Assembly (NCBI GenBank): GCA_000715855.1
Contig: KL571196.1
Coordinates: forward strand, 50,008-74,093
Direction of reading: 5' to 3'
Length of the DNA: 24,086 nt
Source: Actinoplanes liguriensis
GTDB lineage: Bacteria; Actinomycetota; Actinomycetes; Mycobacteriales; Micromonosporaceae
Shown: positions 16,438 through 23,156 of the stretch, piece after piece
How positions within the stretch are numbered: position 1 is the first letter of the stretch
Layout of the letters: the number at the start of each line of letters is the position of its first letter
Made by a program: the position numbers and the translations under genes
The notes under the pieces: generated by a model
Seen by the model: the letters and a program-made list of their open reading frames with translations, nothing else
Databases searched by the model: none
Told to the model about the DNA's origin: nothing

Positions 16438-17277
16438 GTGACCGACGCAGAGCCAGAGACCAGCATCAAACGCCGGCAACGAGAGGCGTATGCCGCCACG
16501 ACCGGCCGCTGGGACCTCCCGTTCGTAGGGAGGGAGCGCTCCAAGGAGACGTGGCATTGGTTCGGCAACGGACCCAACGGTGTAATCGCCGGACTATGCG
16601 ATCTGCTCGACCGGCACGCCGCACGCGGGCGGGGCCGGCTTTGGCCTGCAGCCATCGGATGCGTTCCGTGGTTCAACCACACGGGCATCGCCGAACGGCT
16701 CGCATCGATGCCGACCTGCATCGTGATCAACAAGCCACAGAACCGAACGTCCTCAGCCGTCCGCCACCTTTACGAACACGGAAGTCCGTTCCACTCGGAG
16801 TGGCTCACCGACATCCGTGACCTTGCCCCGGCACAAGCCGGAGGCGGGCCACGGACCATCCCGCCAGGCGATCGATCAGGTAGCGCGTTAGGCCCGGTAA
16901 GGGTGTACGGCTACCGCCAGGATGGGACAAAGCCACTGCTCCATACCAAGATGCTGGTACTCGGTGGCACCTACGAAGATGACGAGCACTTCTCCGGCAT
17001 CCACTTCCTGCCCGACCTGGTCTGGCTGGGCAGCGCCAACTGGACCGCCGAAGCCGACACACAACACGTGGAGGCCGCCGTGGCCGTCGCCGATCCCTCA
17101 TTTGTCAAAGCGGCGACTCAACACCTCATGGCCATCATCAGCGGCAGCGAACCGCTTAGCTCGTACTCAGCCACGCCCTCCCCCAACTTGGTGCCAAGCC
17201 GACTGGACATGGCCGCCTTCGCTGATTACGCAGCCGAGTTTCTTCCGCGGGACGCGGACGAAGAGAACTCGATCTAG
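16438..17277 (+). CDS. Phospholipase D-like (single HKD half) protein
   Basis: A 279-residue protein. The C-terminal half holds PLLHTKMLVLGG and VWLGSANWTAEAD, the H-x-K and G-S-x-N parts of a PLD/HKD motif. The Asp normally four residues after the Lys is replaced by Gly. An N-terminal half (RLWPAAIGCVPWFNHTGIAERLASM...CIVINKP) resembles the first PLD subdomain without its HKD. Single-motif PLD nucleases act as dimers, so nuclease activity is possible. The GTG at 16438 has AGGAG five bases upstream; an overlapping GTG at 16432 is less well placed. It is coupled to the DUF2726 gene. PLD-like proteins occur in several anti-phage systems, usually with a helicase, which is absent here. Confidence 0.82.
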   Translation: MTDAEPETSIKRRQREAYAATTGRWDLPFVGRERSKETWHWFGNGPNGVIAGLCDLLDRHAARGRGRLWPAAIGCVPWFNHTGIAERLASMPTCIVINKPQNRTSSAVRHLYEHGSPFHSEWLTDIRDLAPAQAGGGPRTIPPGDRSGSALGPVRVYGYRQDGTKPLLHTKMLVLGGTYEDDEHFSGIHFLPDLVWLGSANWTAEADTQHVEAAVAVADPSFVKAATQHLMAIISGSEPLSSYSATPSPNLVPSRLDMAAFADYAAEFLPRDADEENSI

Positions 17278-17565
17278 AGAAGCGACCTGCGGGCCGGGCA
17301 TCGCGGCAGCCGGCCGTATGCCGTGCGTCCGACCCGCCGGGTAGGGATGACGACGCGACATGGAAATGTAGCGACTCAATCACCATCAGCGATCGGCCTG
17401 CTCGCTACCTGTCGGCTCTGTTCTAGAGATTCGATTCGTTGCCCCAAACCGACCCCGAGTGTCCGATGTGCCGGGGGTGCCCGAATCGAAAGCCGCCTCG
17501 GAAGTGCTCGGCTCGAAAGGCCGCTGAACTGGAGTTTTGAGCCGATTTCACTTACGGTCGACGCC
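17278..17565. other. Gap before the serine recombinase, with a Cys-rich micro-ORF
   Basis: This 288-bp gap has a GGCCGG...CCGGCC pairing soon after the PLD-like stop, a possible weak terminator. It also has a 33-codon plus-strand frame (TTG 17439 to TGA 17540) encoding PECPMCRGCPNRKPPRKC. The remainder shows no recognised feature apart from the promoter box at 17553. Confidence 0.3.
17553..17558 (+). promoter_or_regulatory. -10-like box of the serine recombinase gene (leaderless geometry)
   Basis: TACGGT fits TANNNT and ends 7 bases before the GTG at 17566, with no Shine-Dalgarno sequence. It supports this start over the upstream one at 17323. Confidence 0.4.
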
Positions 17566-18240
17566 GTGACAGATGCACCAACATCCCTACAGGGCGACAT
17601 CGTCCCGGCGATCCCGGGGCTGCCGGTCGTCACGCACACCACCGGCGTCCTCATCGGCTACTGGCGATGCAGCAGTCGAGGCCAGGACGAATCGCGGCAA
17701 GTTGAGGCGTTACGGGCTGCCGGTGTCACGGAGCGCTGGATGTTCGGCGACAAGATCAGCGGCAAGGTCATGTCCCGCGACGGCCTCGACACGGCGCTCA
17801 GCCACTGCCGTCCAGGCGACGCCCTCTGCGTGGCCAACCTGGACCGGCTCGGCCGCGACCTGGCGTCGGTGCTGATCCTGGTCCGGGACCTCACCCGTCA
17901 GGGAATCGGGCTGGTGACGCTGCTCGACCGCATCAAGGTCGACACCCGCACTAACGACCTCACCTCGCAGATGGCCCTCCTCATCCTCGCGTTCCTCGGA
18001 GAGGTCGAGTTGATGATGATCGACGACCGGAAACGGAATGCAGCGGAGAACCGGGCCCGCACCGGCAAGCCGCTCGGCCGGCCACGCAGCGCGACGCCAG
18101 CACAGGTCGAGCACGCGGTCCTGCTACGGGCCGCCGGCGACTCGCACCGGCTGATCAGCGAGAAGACCGGGATTCCCAAGGGAAGCCTGAGCCGGTATTT
18201 CACGGAGGTGGACGCCGCCGCGGAGATCCTCACGGCGTAG
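17566..18240 (+). CDS. Serine recombinase (resolvase/invertase family)
   Basis: A 224-residue small serine recombinase. The N-terminal catalytic domain has IGYWRCSSRGQ with nucleophile Ser36 and Arg34, then LCVANLDRLGRDL and VTLLDRIKVDTRTNDLTSQMALLILAFLGEVELMMIDDRKRNAAENRARTG, the usual catalytic and E-helix segments. A C-terminal DNA-binding region follows: GKPLGRPRSATPAQVEHAVLLRAAGDSHRLISEKTGIPKGSLSRYF, a GRP hinge plus HTH. The length is typical of resolvases. No transposase of the Tn3 type and no obvious res array are seen nearby, so its substrate is unknown. It may be a relic of an older transposon or act on the element itself. Confidence 0.93.
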   Translation: MTDAPTSLQGDIVPAIPGLPVVTHTTGVLIGYWRCSSRGQDESRQVEALRAAGVTERWMFGDKISGKVMSRDGLDTALSHCRPGDALCVANLDRLGRDLASVLILVRDLTRQGIGLVTLLDRIKVDTRTNDLTSQMALLILAFLGEVELMMIDDRKRNAAENRARTGKPLGRPRSATPAQVEHAVLLRAAGDSHRLISEKTGIPKGSLSRYFTEVDAAAEILTA

Positions 18241-18477
18241 TGTTTCGGACATCACGGATAGTGAGGCCAGCCACTGACGATCTAGAAGGAGCCCGTTCGT
18301 GCACCGATGTCACGGAGCCGACACCCGCGCGCCTGTTTGGACGGTTCAGGGCGGTGGGCCTCGCCAGGATTCTTCGATACTCAACGCGGGCAACCGACCT
18401 CGTCATCCGGGGACGGCGGGAGTCGAGATCGCCTCGTAGGCTCTGAACTATGGACGTGGGCAGAGTTGAGGCGTGGT

Positions 18478-19053
18478 ATGCCGGCCGATGAGCAGGTCGT
18501 AGCAGCAGCGTTGAATGCCGCGAAGCAGGCTGACCAAGGTGATCCGGATCTGGACGGTCTAGCAGCAACGGCAGTGGCGGACGAACAACATCGGTACGAA
18601 CTGAACCGCGAGGGCGAGGTCCCCGTCGCGCCGGTCGGAGACCCGCCAACCGCTTTGATCGTTTCCCGACTCGTTCTTTGGCTGGCGAGTCACGGGCTCG
18701 GCCCGGACCGGCTCGCCGTGCATATGGGAATCGCTCTGGACAGCGCTGTTGTGCTGGTGCCGACCCTCACCGTGTGGGCGGATGGGATGCTGCCCCGATC
18801 AGCCGGCTCGGTGGGGTACGCCGTGCCCGACGGGCTTCAAGTCGTCGCCGAGGTCATGGCAGCGGACGGCGAGTTGGCCGCCAGGCTGACCGAATACGCG
18901 GCAGCGGGAATCCCGCAGGCATGGGTCGTCGAGCCGGGGCCGGATGTGGTGTACCGGTATGTCTTGGACACCGTCAGCGGACGGTACGAGCCGACTCCCG
19001 GCGGCGAACAGGCCCTCAGCCTGTTCCTCGCAGGCGAGCCGAAAATCGGATGA
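18478..19053 (+). CDS. Uma2-like (DUF820) protein, probably catalytically altered
   Basis: A 191-residue protein with the Uma2 layout: LIVSRLVLWLASHGLGPDRLAVHMGIAL, VLVPTLTVWAD, GLQVVAEVMAADGELAARLTEYAAAGIPQAWVVE and a C-terminal LFLAGEP. Compared with the intact copy at 2482, the PD Asp is Thr (VPTLTVW) and the Lys that follows the acidic residue is missing (ELAARLTEY). Nuclease activity is therefore doubtful. The ATG at 18478 has GAGG 9 bases upstream; the frame start at 18307 adds unrelated residues. Its stop overlaps an ATG (ATGA at 19050), opening a short frame that runs into the IS element. Confidence 0.78.
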   Translation: MPADEQVVAAALNAAKQADQGDPDLDGLAATAVADEQHRYELNREGEVPVAPVGDPPTALIVSRLVLWLASHGLGPDRLAVHMGIALDSAVVLVPTLTVWADGMLPRSAGSVGYAVPDGLQVVAEVMAADGELAARLTEYAAAGIPQAWVVEPGPDVVYRYVLDTVSGRYEPTPGGEQALSLFLAGEPKIG

Positions 19054-19167
19054 CGACGACCCGGACATCCGAGGGTTACCGGAAGGCCGAGCGATACCGG
19101 TGCCGCGAATTCCGTTTGTCGCTGGGGTCTGATCGGGCATGCGACCCGTCGGCGACTGAAGGCAGGA
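19050..19167 (+). pseudogene. Possible 5' fragment of a gene split by the IS3-family element
   Basis: An ATG overlapping the Uma2-like stop opens MTTTRTSEGYRKAERYR and stays open for 39 codons up to the IS edge. If the IS is removed exactly, or with a 3-bp target repeat, this frame joins in phase with the headless frame starting at 20489. That makes it a candidate N-terminus, but its composition is not distinctive and it may be plain intergenic DNA. Confidence 0.3.
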
Positions 19168-19192
19168 TGGGCTTGACCCGATTCGACGGACA
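19168..19192. repeat. IS3-family terminal inverted repeat, orfB side
   Basis: TGGGCTTGACCCGATTCGAC followed by GGACA. It matches the reverse complement of 20464-20488 with about five mismatches. Confidence 0.8.
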
Positions 19193-19213
19193 GGGTCGGT
19201 GTGTTGATCTTAT

Positions 19214-20110
19214 TCAGGCAGCCAGGCTGATAGGTGACGGGTGTGGTCTGGTGGCTTCGAACGCGGCGGGGCTGAGGTAGCCGAGGCTGGAGTGCCTGCG
19301 GCGGGTGTTGTACCAGCCTTCGATGTACTCGAATATGGCCTGGCGGGCGGCTTGGTGGGTGGGCCAGGGCTGCCGGTGCAGCAGCTCAGTTTTGATGGTG
19401 GAGAAGAACGACTCGGCGACTGCGTTGTCCCAGCACTGCCCGCGCCGGCCGACCGACAGGCGAATACCGTGGGCTGCGGCGAGGCGGGCGTGCTGCGCGC
19501 TGGTGTATTGACAGCCGCGATCGGAATGAAAGACCAGCCCAGACGCGGGCCGGCGCCGGGTGAGAGCGTCGGACAGGGCGGCGTCGACCAGGTCGGTCTT
19601 GAGATGATCCGCGACGGCCCAGCCAACGATGCGGCGTGAGGCCAGGTCGATGACGGTGGCCAGATACAGCCAGCCCTGCCACGTGTTGATGTAGGTGATG
19701 TCGCCGCACCAGCGAGTGTCGACCGCGGCCGGGTCGGTAGTGAAGTCCCGGCCGACTAGGTCGGGACGCGTTGCGGCGTTCGGATCGGCGATGGTGGTGG
19801 CCCGCCACCGGCGTGGGCTCTTGCCCGCCAGCCCGGCGGCCCGCATGAGCCGGGAGACGCGTTTACGGCCGTGCCGCAGCCCGTCCTCGGCGAGGTCGGC
19901 GTGGATGCGGGGGACGCCGTAAGTGCCTTTCGACATCGAGTGTGTCGCGGTGATGCGCTCGATCAACTGGGCGTCAACGCGTTCCCGCTGCGATGTCTCA
20001 CCGGATCGGCGTTGATAGTAGGCGGACCTGGAGACCTCGAGCAGCTCACACGCGCGTTTGACGTTGTGCTTGCCGGCCTTCTCCGCCTCGATGAACGGGA
20101 ACACGTTCAC
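19214..20110 (-). CDS. IS3-family transposase, OrfB (DDE integrase domain)
   Basis: A 298-residue product. The N-terminal HTH_21-like segment has HNVKRACELLEVSRSAYYQRR and KGTYGVPRIHADL. The rve-type DDE core has WCGDITYI (first Asp), LVFHSDRGCQYTS (second Asp), and CWDNAVAESFFSTIKTEL (Glu). The C-terminal signature is YNTRRRHSSLGYLSPAAFE. All catalytic residues are present and the length is normal, so it looks active. Its ATG overlaps the OrfA stop by 4 bp. In this family the functional transposase is usually a frameshifted OrfAB fusion; no standard A6G slippery site is evident here, so coupling by the ATGA overlap is equally possible. Confidence 0.96.
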   Translation of the reverse strand: MNVFPFIEAEKAGKHNVKRACELLEVSRSAYYQRRSGETSQRERVDAQLIERITATHSMSKGTYGVPRIHADLAEDGLRHGRKRVSRLMRAAGLAGKSPRRWRATTIADPNAATRPDLVGRDFTTDPAAVDTRWCGDITYINTWQGWLYLATVIDLASRRIVGWAVADHLKTDLVDAALSDALTRRRPASGLVFHSDRGCQYTSAQHARLAAAHGIRLSVGRRGQCWDNAVAESFFSTIKTELLHRQPWPTHQAARQAIFEYIEGWYNTRRRHSSLGYLSPAAFEATRPHPSPISLAA

Positions 20111-20430
20111 CGGGTCTCCTTCGCGAAGAAAGCCGTCGCCCGCTTCAAAATATCGACGTCCTCACGCAGCCTGCGGTTCTCTCGCCGCAGCTGCGCGAGC
20201 TCGGCCCGCTCGTCCGAGGTCAGCCCGTCGGTGCGGGTGCCGGTGTCGATTTCGGCCTGCTTGACCCACTCCCGCACGGCAGTCTCGGTCAGGTCGAAAT
20301 CCTGGCTGACCTGCCGGACCGTCCGGTCTCCACGCTGGCACAACTCGACGATCTCAGCCTTGAACTGAGGCGTGAAAGACCGACGAGGCCGTGCCTGCTT
20401 CTTGCCCATGCTTTCCATGATGATGGACAT
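20107..20430 (-). CDS. IS3-family transposase, OrfA (HTH and leucine zipper)
   Basis: A 107-residue protein with RRSFTPQFKAEIVELCQRGDRTVRQVSQDFDLTETAVREWVKQAE, the HTH_Tnp_1 domain that binds terminal repeats. A coiled-coil stretch follows, LAQLRRENRRLREDVDILKRATAFFAKE, ending exactly as most OrfA proteins of the family do. It is adjacent to the right terminal repeat and overlaps OrfB. Confidence 0.95.
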   Translation of the reverse strand: MSIIMESMGKKQARPRRSFTPQFKAEIVELCQRGDRTVRQVSQDFDLTETAVREWVKQAEIDTGTRTDGLTSDERAELAQLRRENRRLREDVDILKRATAFFAKETR

Positions 20431-20463
20431 CCTCCCGGAGACCCCAGGTCCCCTGATCTTGGA

Positions 20464-20488
20464 TGTCCGTCAAAACGGGGCAGGCCCA
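20464..20488. repeat. IS3-family terminal inverted repeat, orfA side
   Basis: TGTCCGTCAAAACGGGGCAG followed by GCCCA. It is the inverted partner of 19168-19192. Confidence 0.8.
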
Positions 20489-21591
20489 GAGTAGGAGCGC
20501 TGTATCGAGCGATCGCTCGACCGGAACTGCTGGCCCCGCCGGAGTACGTCACCGTCCCGCTTCTTGCCGCACCAGGCCGGGACTTGGCCATGGCAAGCAC
20601 CGTCAGCCAATGGAACATGCTGTGGGAGGCCGGCCAGTTCCGCCGGCGTTACTTCGACGAAGAGGACCTGCCTGCACCGTTGCGCCGCGTGACCGAACGC
20701 GGGGACGTCAACGTCATCTTCCTGCCGCGAACACGAACCAGGTACTACGAGTACGCCCCGCTGTTCCATCTGCTCCCCCGCGCCGCGTTGAAGCGCCACG
20801 GGCTACCGCTGCTGCGCGCGGGCCAGTGGCCCTTCTTGATGCAGACAGGCCGCATCGAGGAGCACCTACCCGCGGACTTTGCCAAGCGCCTGGCACGTGC
20901 ATGGGCCGGCACCGTCTGGTGCCACCTAATGCCGCAATACAAGTCTCCGATCAGCGCCTTCACCGCCAACGACCCAATCCGCCTGCTTGCACACAACCTG
21001 GACTACTGGGTCCCGCCGGTGACAGATGTGATCCAGGATCTCCTGAGCGACTCGCCGGAATCGCCCAACGGCGTCGCGCCCGGACCCGTTCGGTTGGAGG
21101 ATGGCTCTGTGCTTCAGGGCGCGATCGGGGCCAACCCCCGGAAGGGAACCGACGCCTGGCGCGGCGAAGAACAGGCCGCAGAGGTCGTACGCTGGACGGT
21201 CGAGGCCGCCGACGCCGACGGCCGTTTGAGAGGCATCCTCGACGCGGTGCGCTCACATCGATGCGAGGACGACTTCTCCGATCGATGGAGCGGCGCGCGG
21301 GAAGACTTCGAGCGGAAGATCTACAAAACGCGCTCGAAGGTGAAGGTCCGGTTCGTCGAACTGCCTGACAGCATCCCAGTGCACGGCCCCGAGAACGAGG
21401 TCATCGGTCGAACGTTGTGCAGTGACTTCATGGCCTTGCTTGACGAACGCGACCGTACGGTCGTCGTCCTTCTGTCCAGCGGTATCACCAGCCTCACCCA
21501 GGTCGCCAGCATCATGGGCTACAGCAACCACAGCGCAGTCTCGAAGCGGCTGGACAAGATCCGACAACTCGCCGCACGTGCCCTCGCCTGA
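20489..21591 (+). CDS. Unknown HTH protein, probably 5'-truncated by the IS
   Basis: The frame is open from the IS edge (VGALYRAIARPELLAPPEYVTVPLL) through TTG 20584 and ATG 20590 to the stop at 21591. There is no ATG or GTG and no ribosome site in its first 30 codons, yet the translation there looks like genuine protein. The simplest reading is that the IS removed the start. The body (FRRRYFDEEDLPAPL, RTRYYEYAPLFHLLPRAALKRHGLPLL, GTVWCHLMPQYKSPISAF) is not a family I recognise. The last 55 residues, ALLDERDRTVVVLLSSGITSLTQVASIMGYSNHSAVSKRLDKIRQLA, form a sigma-region-4-like HTH. It may be an element regulator. Its TGA overlaps the next ATG. Confidence 0.7.
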
Positions 21592-21860
21592 TGTGGCTGC
21601 TCAGCCTCTTTCCCGGCCATCAGCGCAGGTCCATCGGGGTGACGACACCTGCGCATAAAGAGCAACCCGCGCCGAGCAAGGCCCAACCAGAACCGCCGTC
21701 CACACGGTGCGCGCACCGTAGCCAACGATGGCCGATTGCGCTCGCCGGCGCTGCTGCCGCTGCGACTGGTTTCCTGGCGGCACACGATCCGGCGTGGGCC
21801 ACCGGTTTGGGTACCGCGGCGGCGCTGTTCGCTGCCGCCACCGGGTCGATGCGGAGGTAG
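21591..21860 (+). CDS. Small hydrophobic (membrane) protein
   Basis: An 89-residue protein whose ATG shares one base with the upstream stop (TGATG), implying coupled translation. The N-terminal half is polar and Pro-rich. The C-terminal half, WPIALAGAAAAATGFLAAHDPAWATGLGTAAALFAAATGSM, contains one or two hydrophobic helices. No family is recognised; it may be a membrane partner of the upstream HTH protein. Confidence 0.5.
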   Translation: MWLLSLFPGHQRRSIGVTTPAHKEQPAPSKAQPEPPSTRCAHRSQRWPIALAGAAAAATGFLAAHDPAWATGLGTAAALFAAATGSMRR

Positions 21861-22125
21861 CGGGATCATTGTCAGCGCTGCGGCGATCCCGGCCGCCGCA
21901 TTGTGGCCGTCCCGACCGTCGCTGGCCGCGGCGGGGCGAGCAGCGCGGCAAACACCTCCCGCTTGGCCACGGGGCCGTAATCGATCTCCCTCGCGCAGCG
22001 CAGGAGCACTGGCGTCGACGAACAGCACGATCCGGGCCACGGCCGCGGCGGGGACATCGATGCTCACCCATCGGGTATCTCGTCACGAACCAGAGACCGC
22101 TTCGTGGATTTACGTTGGGATGAGC
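21861..22125. other. Unassigned intergenic region
   Basis: Open frames exist on both strands, for example minus-strand VSIDVPAAAVARIVLFVDAS from 22067. None has a ribosome site, consistent codon bias over its length, or a family match that I can support. It may hold a decayed gene. Confidence 0.4.
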
Positions 22126-22158
22126 CTGGCCCGGAGCGGCTCCTCCGCTCCGGGCCAG
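22126..22158 (-). terminator. Strong hairpin terminator of the 82-residue gene
   Basis: A perfect 14-bp stem, CTGGCCCGGAGCGG with CCGCTCCGGGCCAG, around a 5-base loop. It lies 7 bp past the stop of the minus-strand gene at 22166. There is no U-tract, which is common for actinobacterial terminators. Confidence 0.75.
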
Positions 22159-22165
22159 ATCCCGG

Positions 22166-22414
22166 TTACGACTTCATCGGGAAGAACGGCTTCGCCTGCG
22201 GGTCCGGGTGGTCCTCCGCCGCCTGGTCCCACATCTCGTCCAGTTCGATGACCTTGGAACTCCGGGTCATCCTGTTCGCCTCGGTGTACTCCGCCACCGG
22301 CGTCGCCATGCCGCCCAGTGCGGCACGAAGGCCGACGAACTTGGCGTTGGTCTCCGCCCATGGGCGGCTGAAGTCGAGCGGTCCGAGCCGCTCGATCAGG
22401 TCTCGGGTGGGCAT
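22166..22414 (-). CDS. Hypothetical 82-residue protein
   Basis: Starts at ATG 22414 with an excellent GGAAGGAGGG ribosome site 5 to 7 bases upstream, which decides against the longer frame from 22735. The product begins MPTRDLIERLGPLDFSRPW and contains GLRAALGGMATPVAEYTEANRMTRSSKVIELDEMWDQAAEDHPDP. It is acidic and helical with no Cys or membrane segment, and it is followed at once by a strong terminator. It is the rightmost intact gene of the element and is transcribed inward from the right end. I do not recognise the family; small size and strong translation would suit a regulator, antitoxin or anti-defence partner, but this is a guess. Confidence 0.7.
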   Translation of the reverse strand: MPTRDLIERLGPLDFSRPWAETNAKFVGLRAALGGMATPVAEYTEANRMTRSSKVIELDEMWDQAAEDHPDPQAKPFFPMKS

Positions 22415-22833
22415 CACAGCCCTCCTTCCGCGAGGCGACGTTCGCGCCTTCGCGACTACTACATCGGCCGTTCGGCTATCCATGCCCCGAAAGACACCTG
22501 CGGTGACCGAGCGGATGCCGTATAGGTAGCACGTACTTCCGTCCTGCCGGCATTCGCCGGACCTCGGCGGTGGGGTGATCTCTCCCACTTGGCACGCCAA
22601 CATCCGCCCGCCAAGAGATCCATCAGCGCAGATGCGGACTGGAGGATCGAGATCGACCAAGTAAGCACCGAGGGCGCACCGCGGCCTGCCCCGCAAATCC
22701 CGAACTCGTGTTCCGATGGCACACGAGTCCGACACACGAGATTGCGGCCCACCCCGAACGCCAGCGGCCAGGTTCGGTAAAAGTGCAGTTCAGAGGCCAT
22801 GTCAACTTTGCCGTTTTGGACCGGATTTGTTCG
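22415..22833. other. Right-end noncoding region of the element
   Basis: About 420 bp with no supported gene. It contains the leader of the 82-residue gene and a degenerate copy (22718-22742) of the sequence at 5081-5105 (23 of 25 bases). An AT-richer tail (about 22780-22850) runs up to attR. This is the expected location for recombinase arm sites at the right end. Confidence 0.45.
22718..22742. repeat. Degenerate copy of the left-end leader sequence
   Basis: GGCACACGAGTCCGACACAC followed by GAGAT matches 5081-5105 at 23 of 25 positions, in the same orientation. The shared core CGAGTC-GACACAC also lies upstream of the host gene stub at 23056-23071. It sits 105 bp inside attR. Confidence 0.6.
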
Positions 22834-23016
22834 TTACTGTTTGCTGGCCATAACGTGACACCAGTGACAGGCCGCATAGCCGACCGAGATCAGCACGGGA
22901 ACGTCACGCCGCCGCGCCTCCTCGAACGCCTCGGCCGACCACTCCCACCAGTCGACCGGGTTGTCCCGGTGCTGCTGCAAGTAGGGCGACGTCGCGCCGG
23001 CGAGGCGATTGGCCAT
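22834..23016 (-). pseudogene. Displaced native 5' end of the DUF255 gene
   Basis: From ATG 23016 (AGGAG seven bases upstream) the frame reads [20 protein letters not shown] and continues to [10 protein letters not shown]. After attR it enters element sequence and stops after SKQ. It matches residues 1-57 of the gene at 3043-5034 at 49 of 57 positions. The distance from ATG to the att repeat is the same 145 bases in both copies, so it is the original start of that gene, cut off by integration. It may still be expressed as a 60-residue peptide from the native promoter. Confidence 0.9.
22847..22872. repeat. attR: right copy of the element attachment repeat
   Basis: GCCAT at 22847, one mismatched base at 22852, then ACGTGACACCAGTGACAGGC at 22853-22872, matching 4865-4890. 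Left of it is the element; right of it is the stranded host gene start. Confidence 0.85.
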
Positions 23017-23156
23017 CCCGCCACTCCTGACCTTGGAAACGGCTGTCCCGATGATCCCGAGTCTGACACACCCGTTCGGCCGACTCCGGTCACGACGAAC
23101 GGCCCGGCGCGTTCCCGGACGCGCCGTCGACCACCCCGGCGGGAACGGGGCGTCCG

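Larger units (their letters stand above)
19168..20488 (-). mobile_element. IS3-family insertion sequence (about 1.32 kb)
   Basis: Two overlapping minus-strand frames (orfA, orfB) are enclosed by imperfect terminal inverted repeats. The left end, TGGGCTTGACCCG at 19168, and the right end, read in reverse as TGGGCCTGCCCCG from 20488, continue to a shared GACGGACA. The pair matches at about 20 of 25 positions. The ends are TG...CA, as in other IS3 elements. No clear 3-4 bp target duplication was seen. Confidence 0.88.

Noticed and set aside
8491..18345. TTTGGACGGT occurring in three intergenic gaps (8491, 15223, 18336)
   Set aside because: A 10- to 12-base match in 24 kb of high-GC DNA is expected by chance, and no shared wider context was found.
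19160..20500. A target-site duplication for the IS3-family element
   Set aside because: Flanks read AGGA on the left and GAGT on the right; no exact 3-4 bp direct repeat is adjacent to the repeat ends as drawn.
21519..22067. A 182-codon minus-strand frame beginning VSIDVPAAAVARIVLFVDAS
   Set aside because: No ribosome site, it runs antisense into two plus-strand genes, and protein-like character is lost after about 25 residues.
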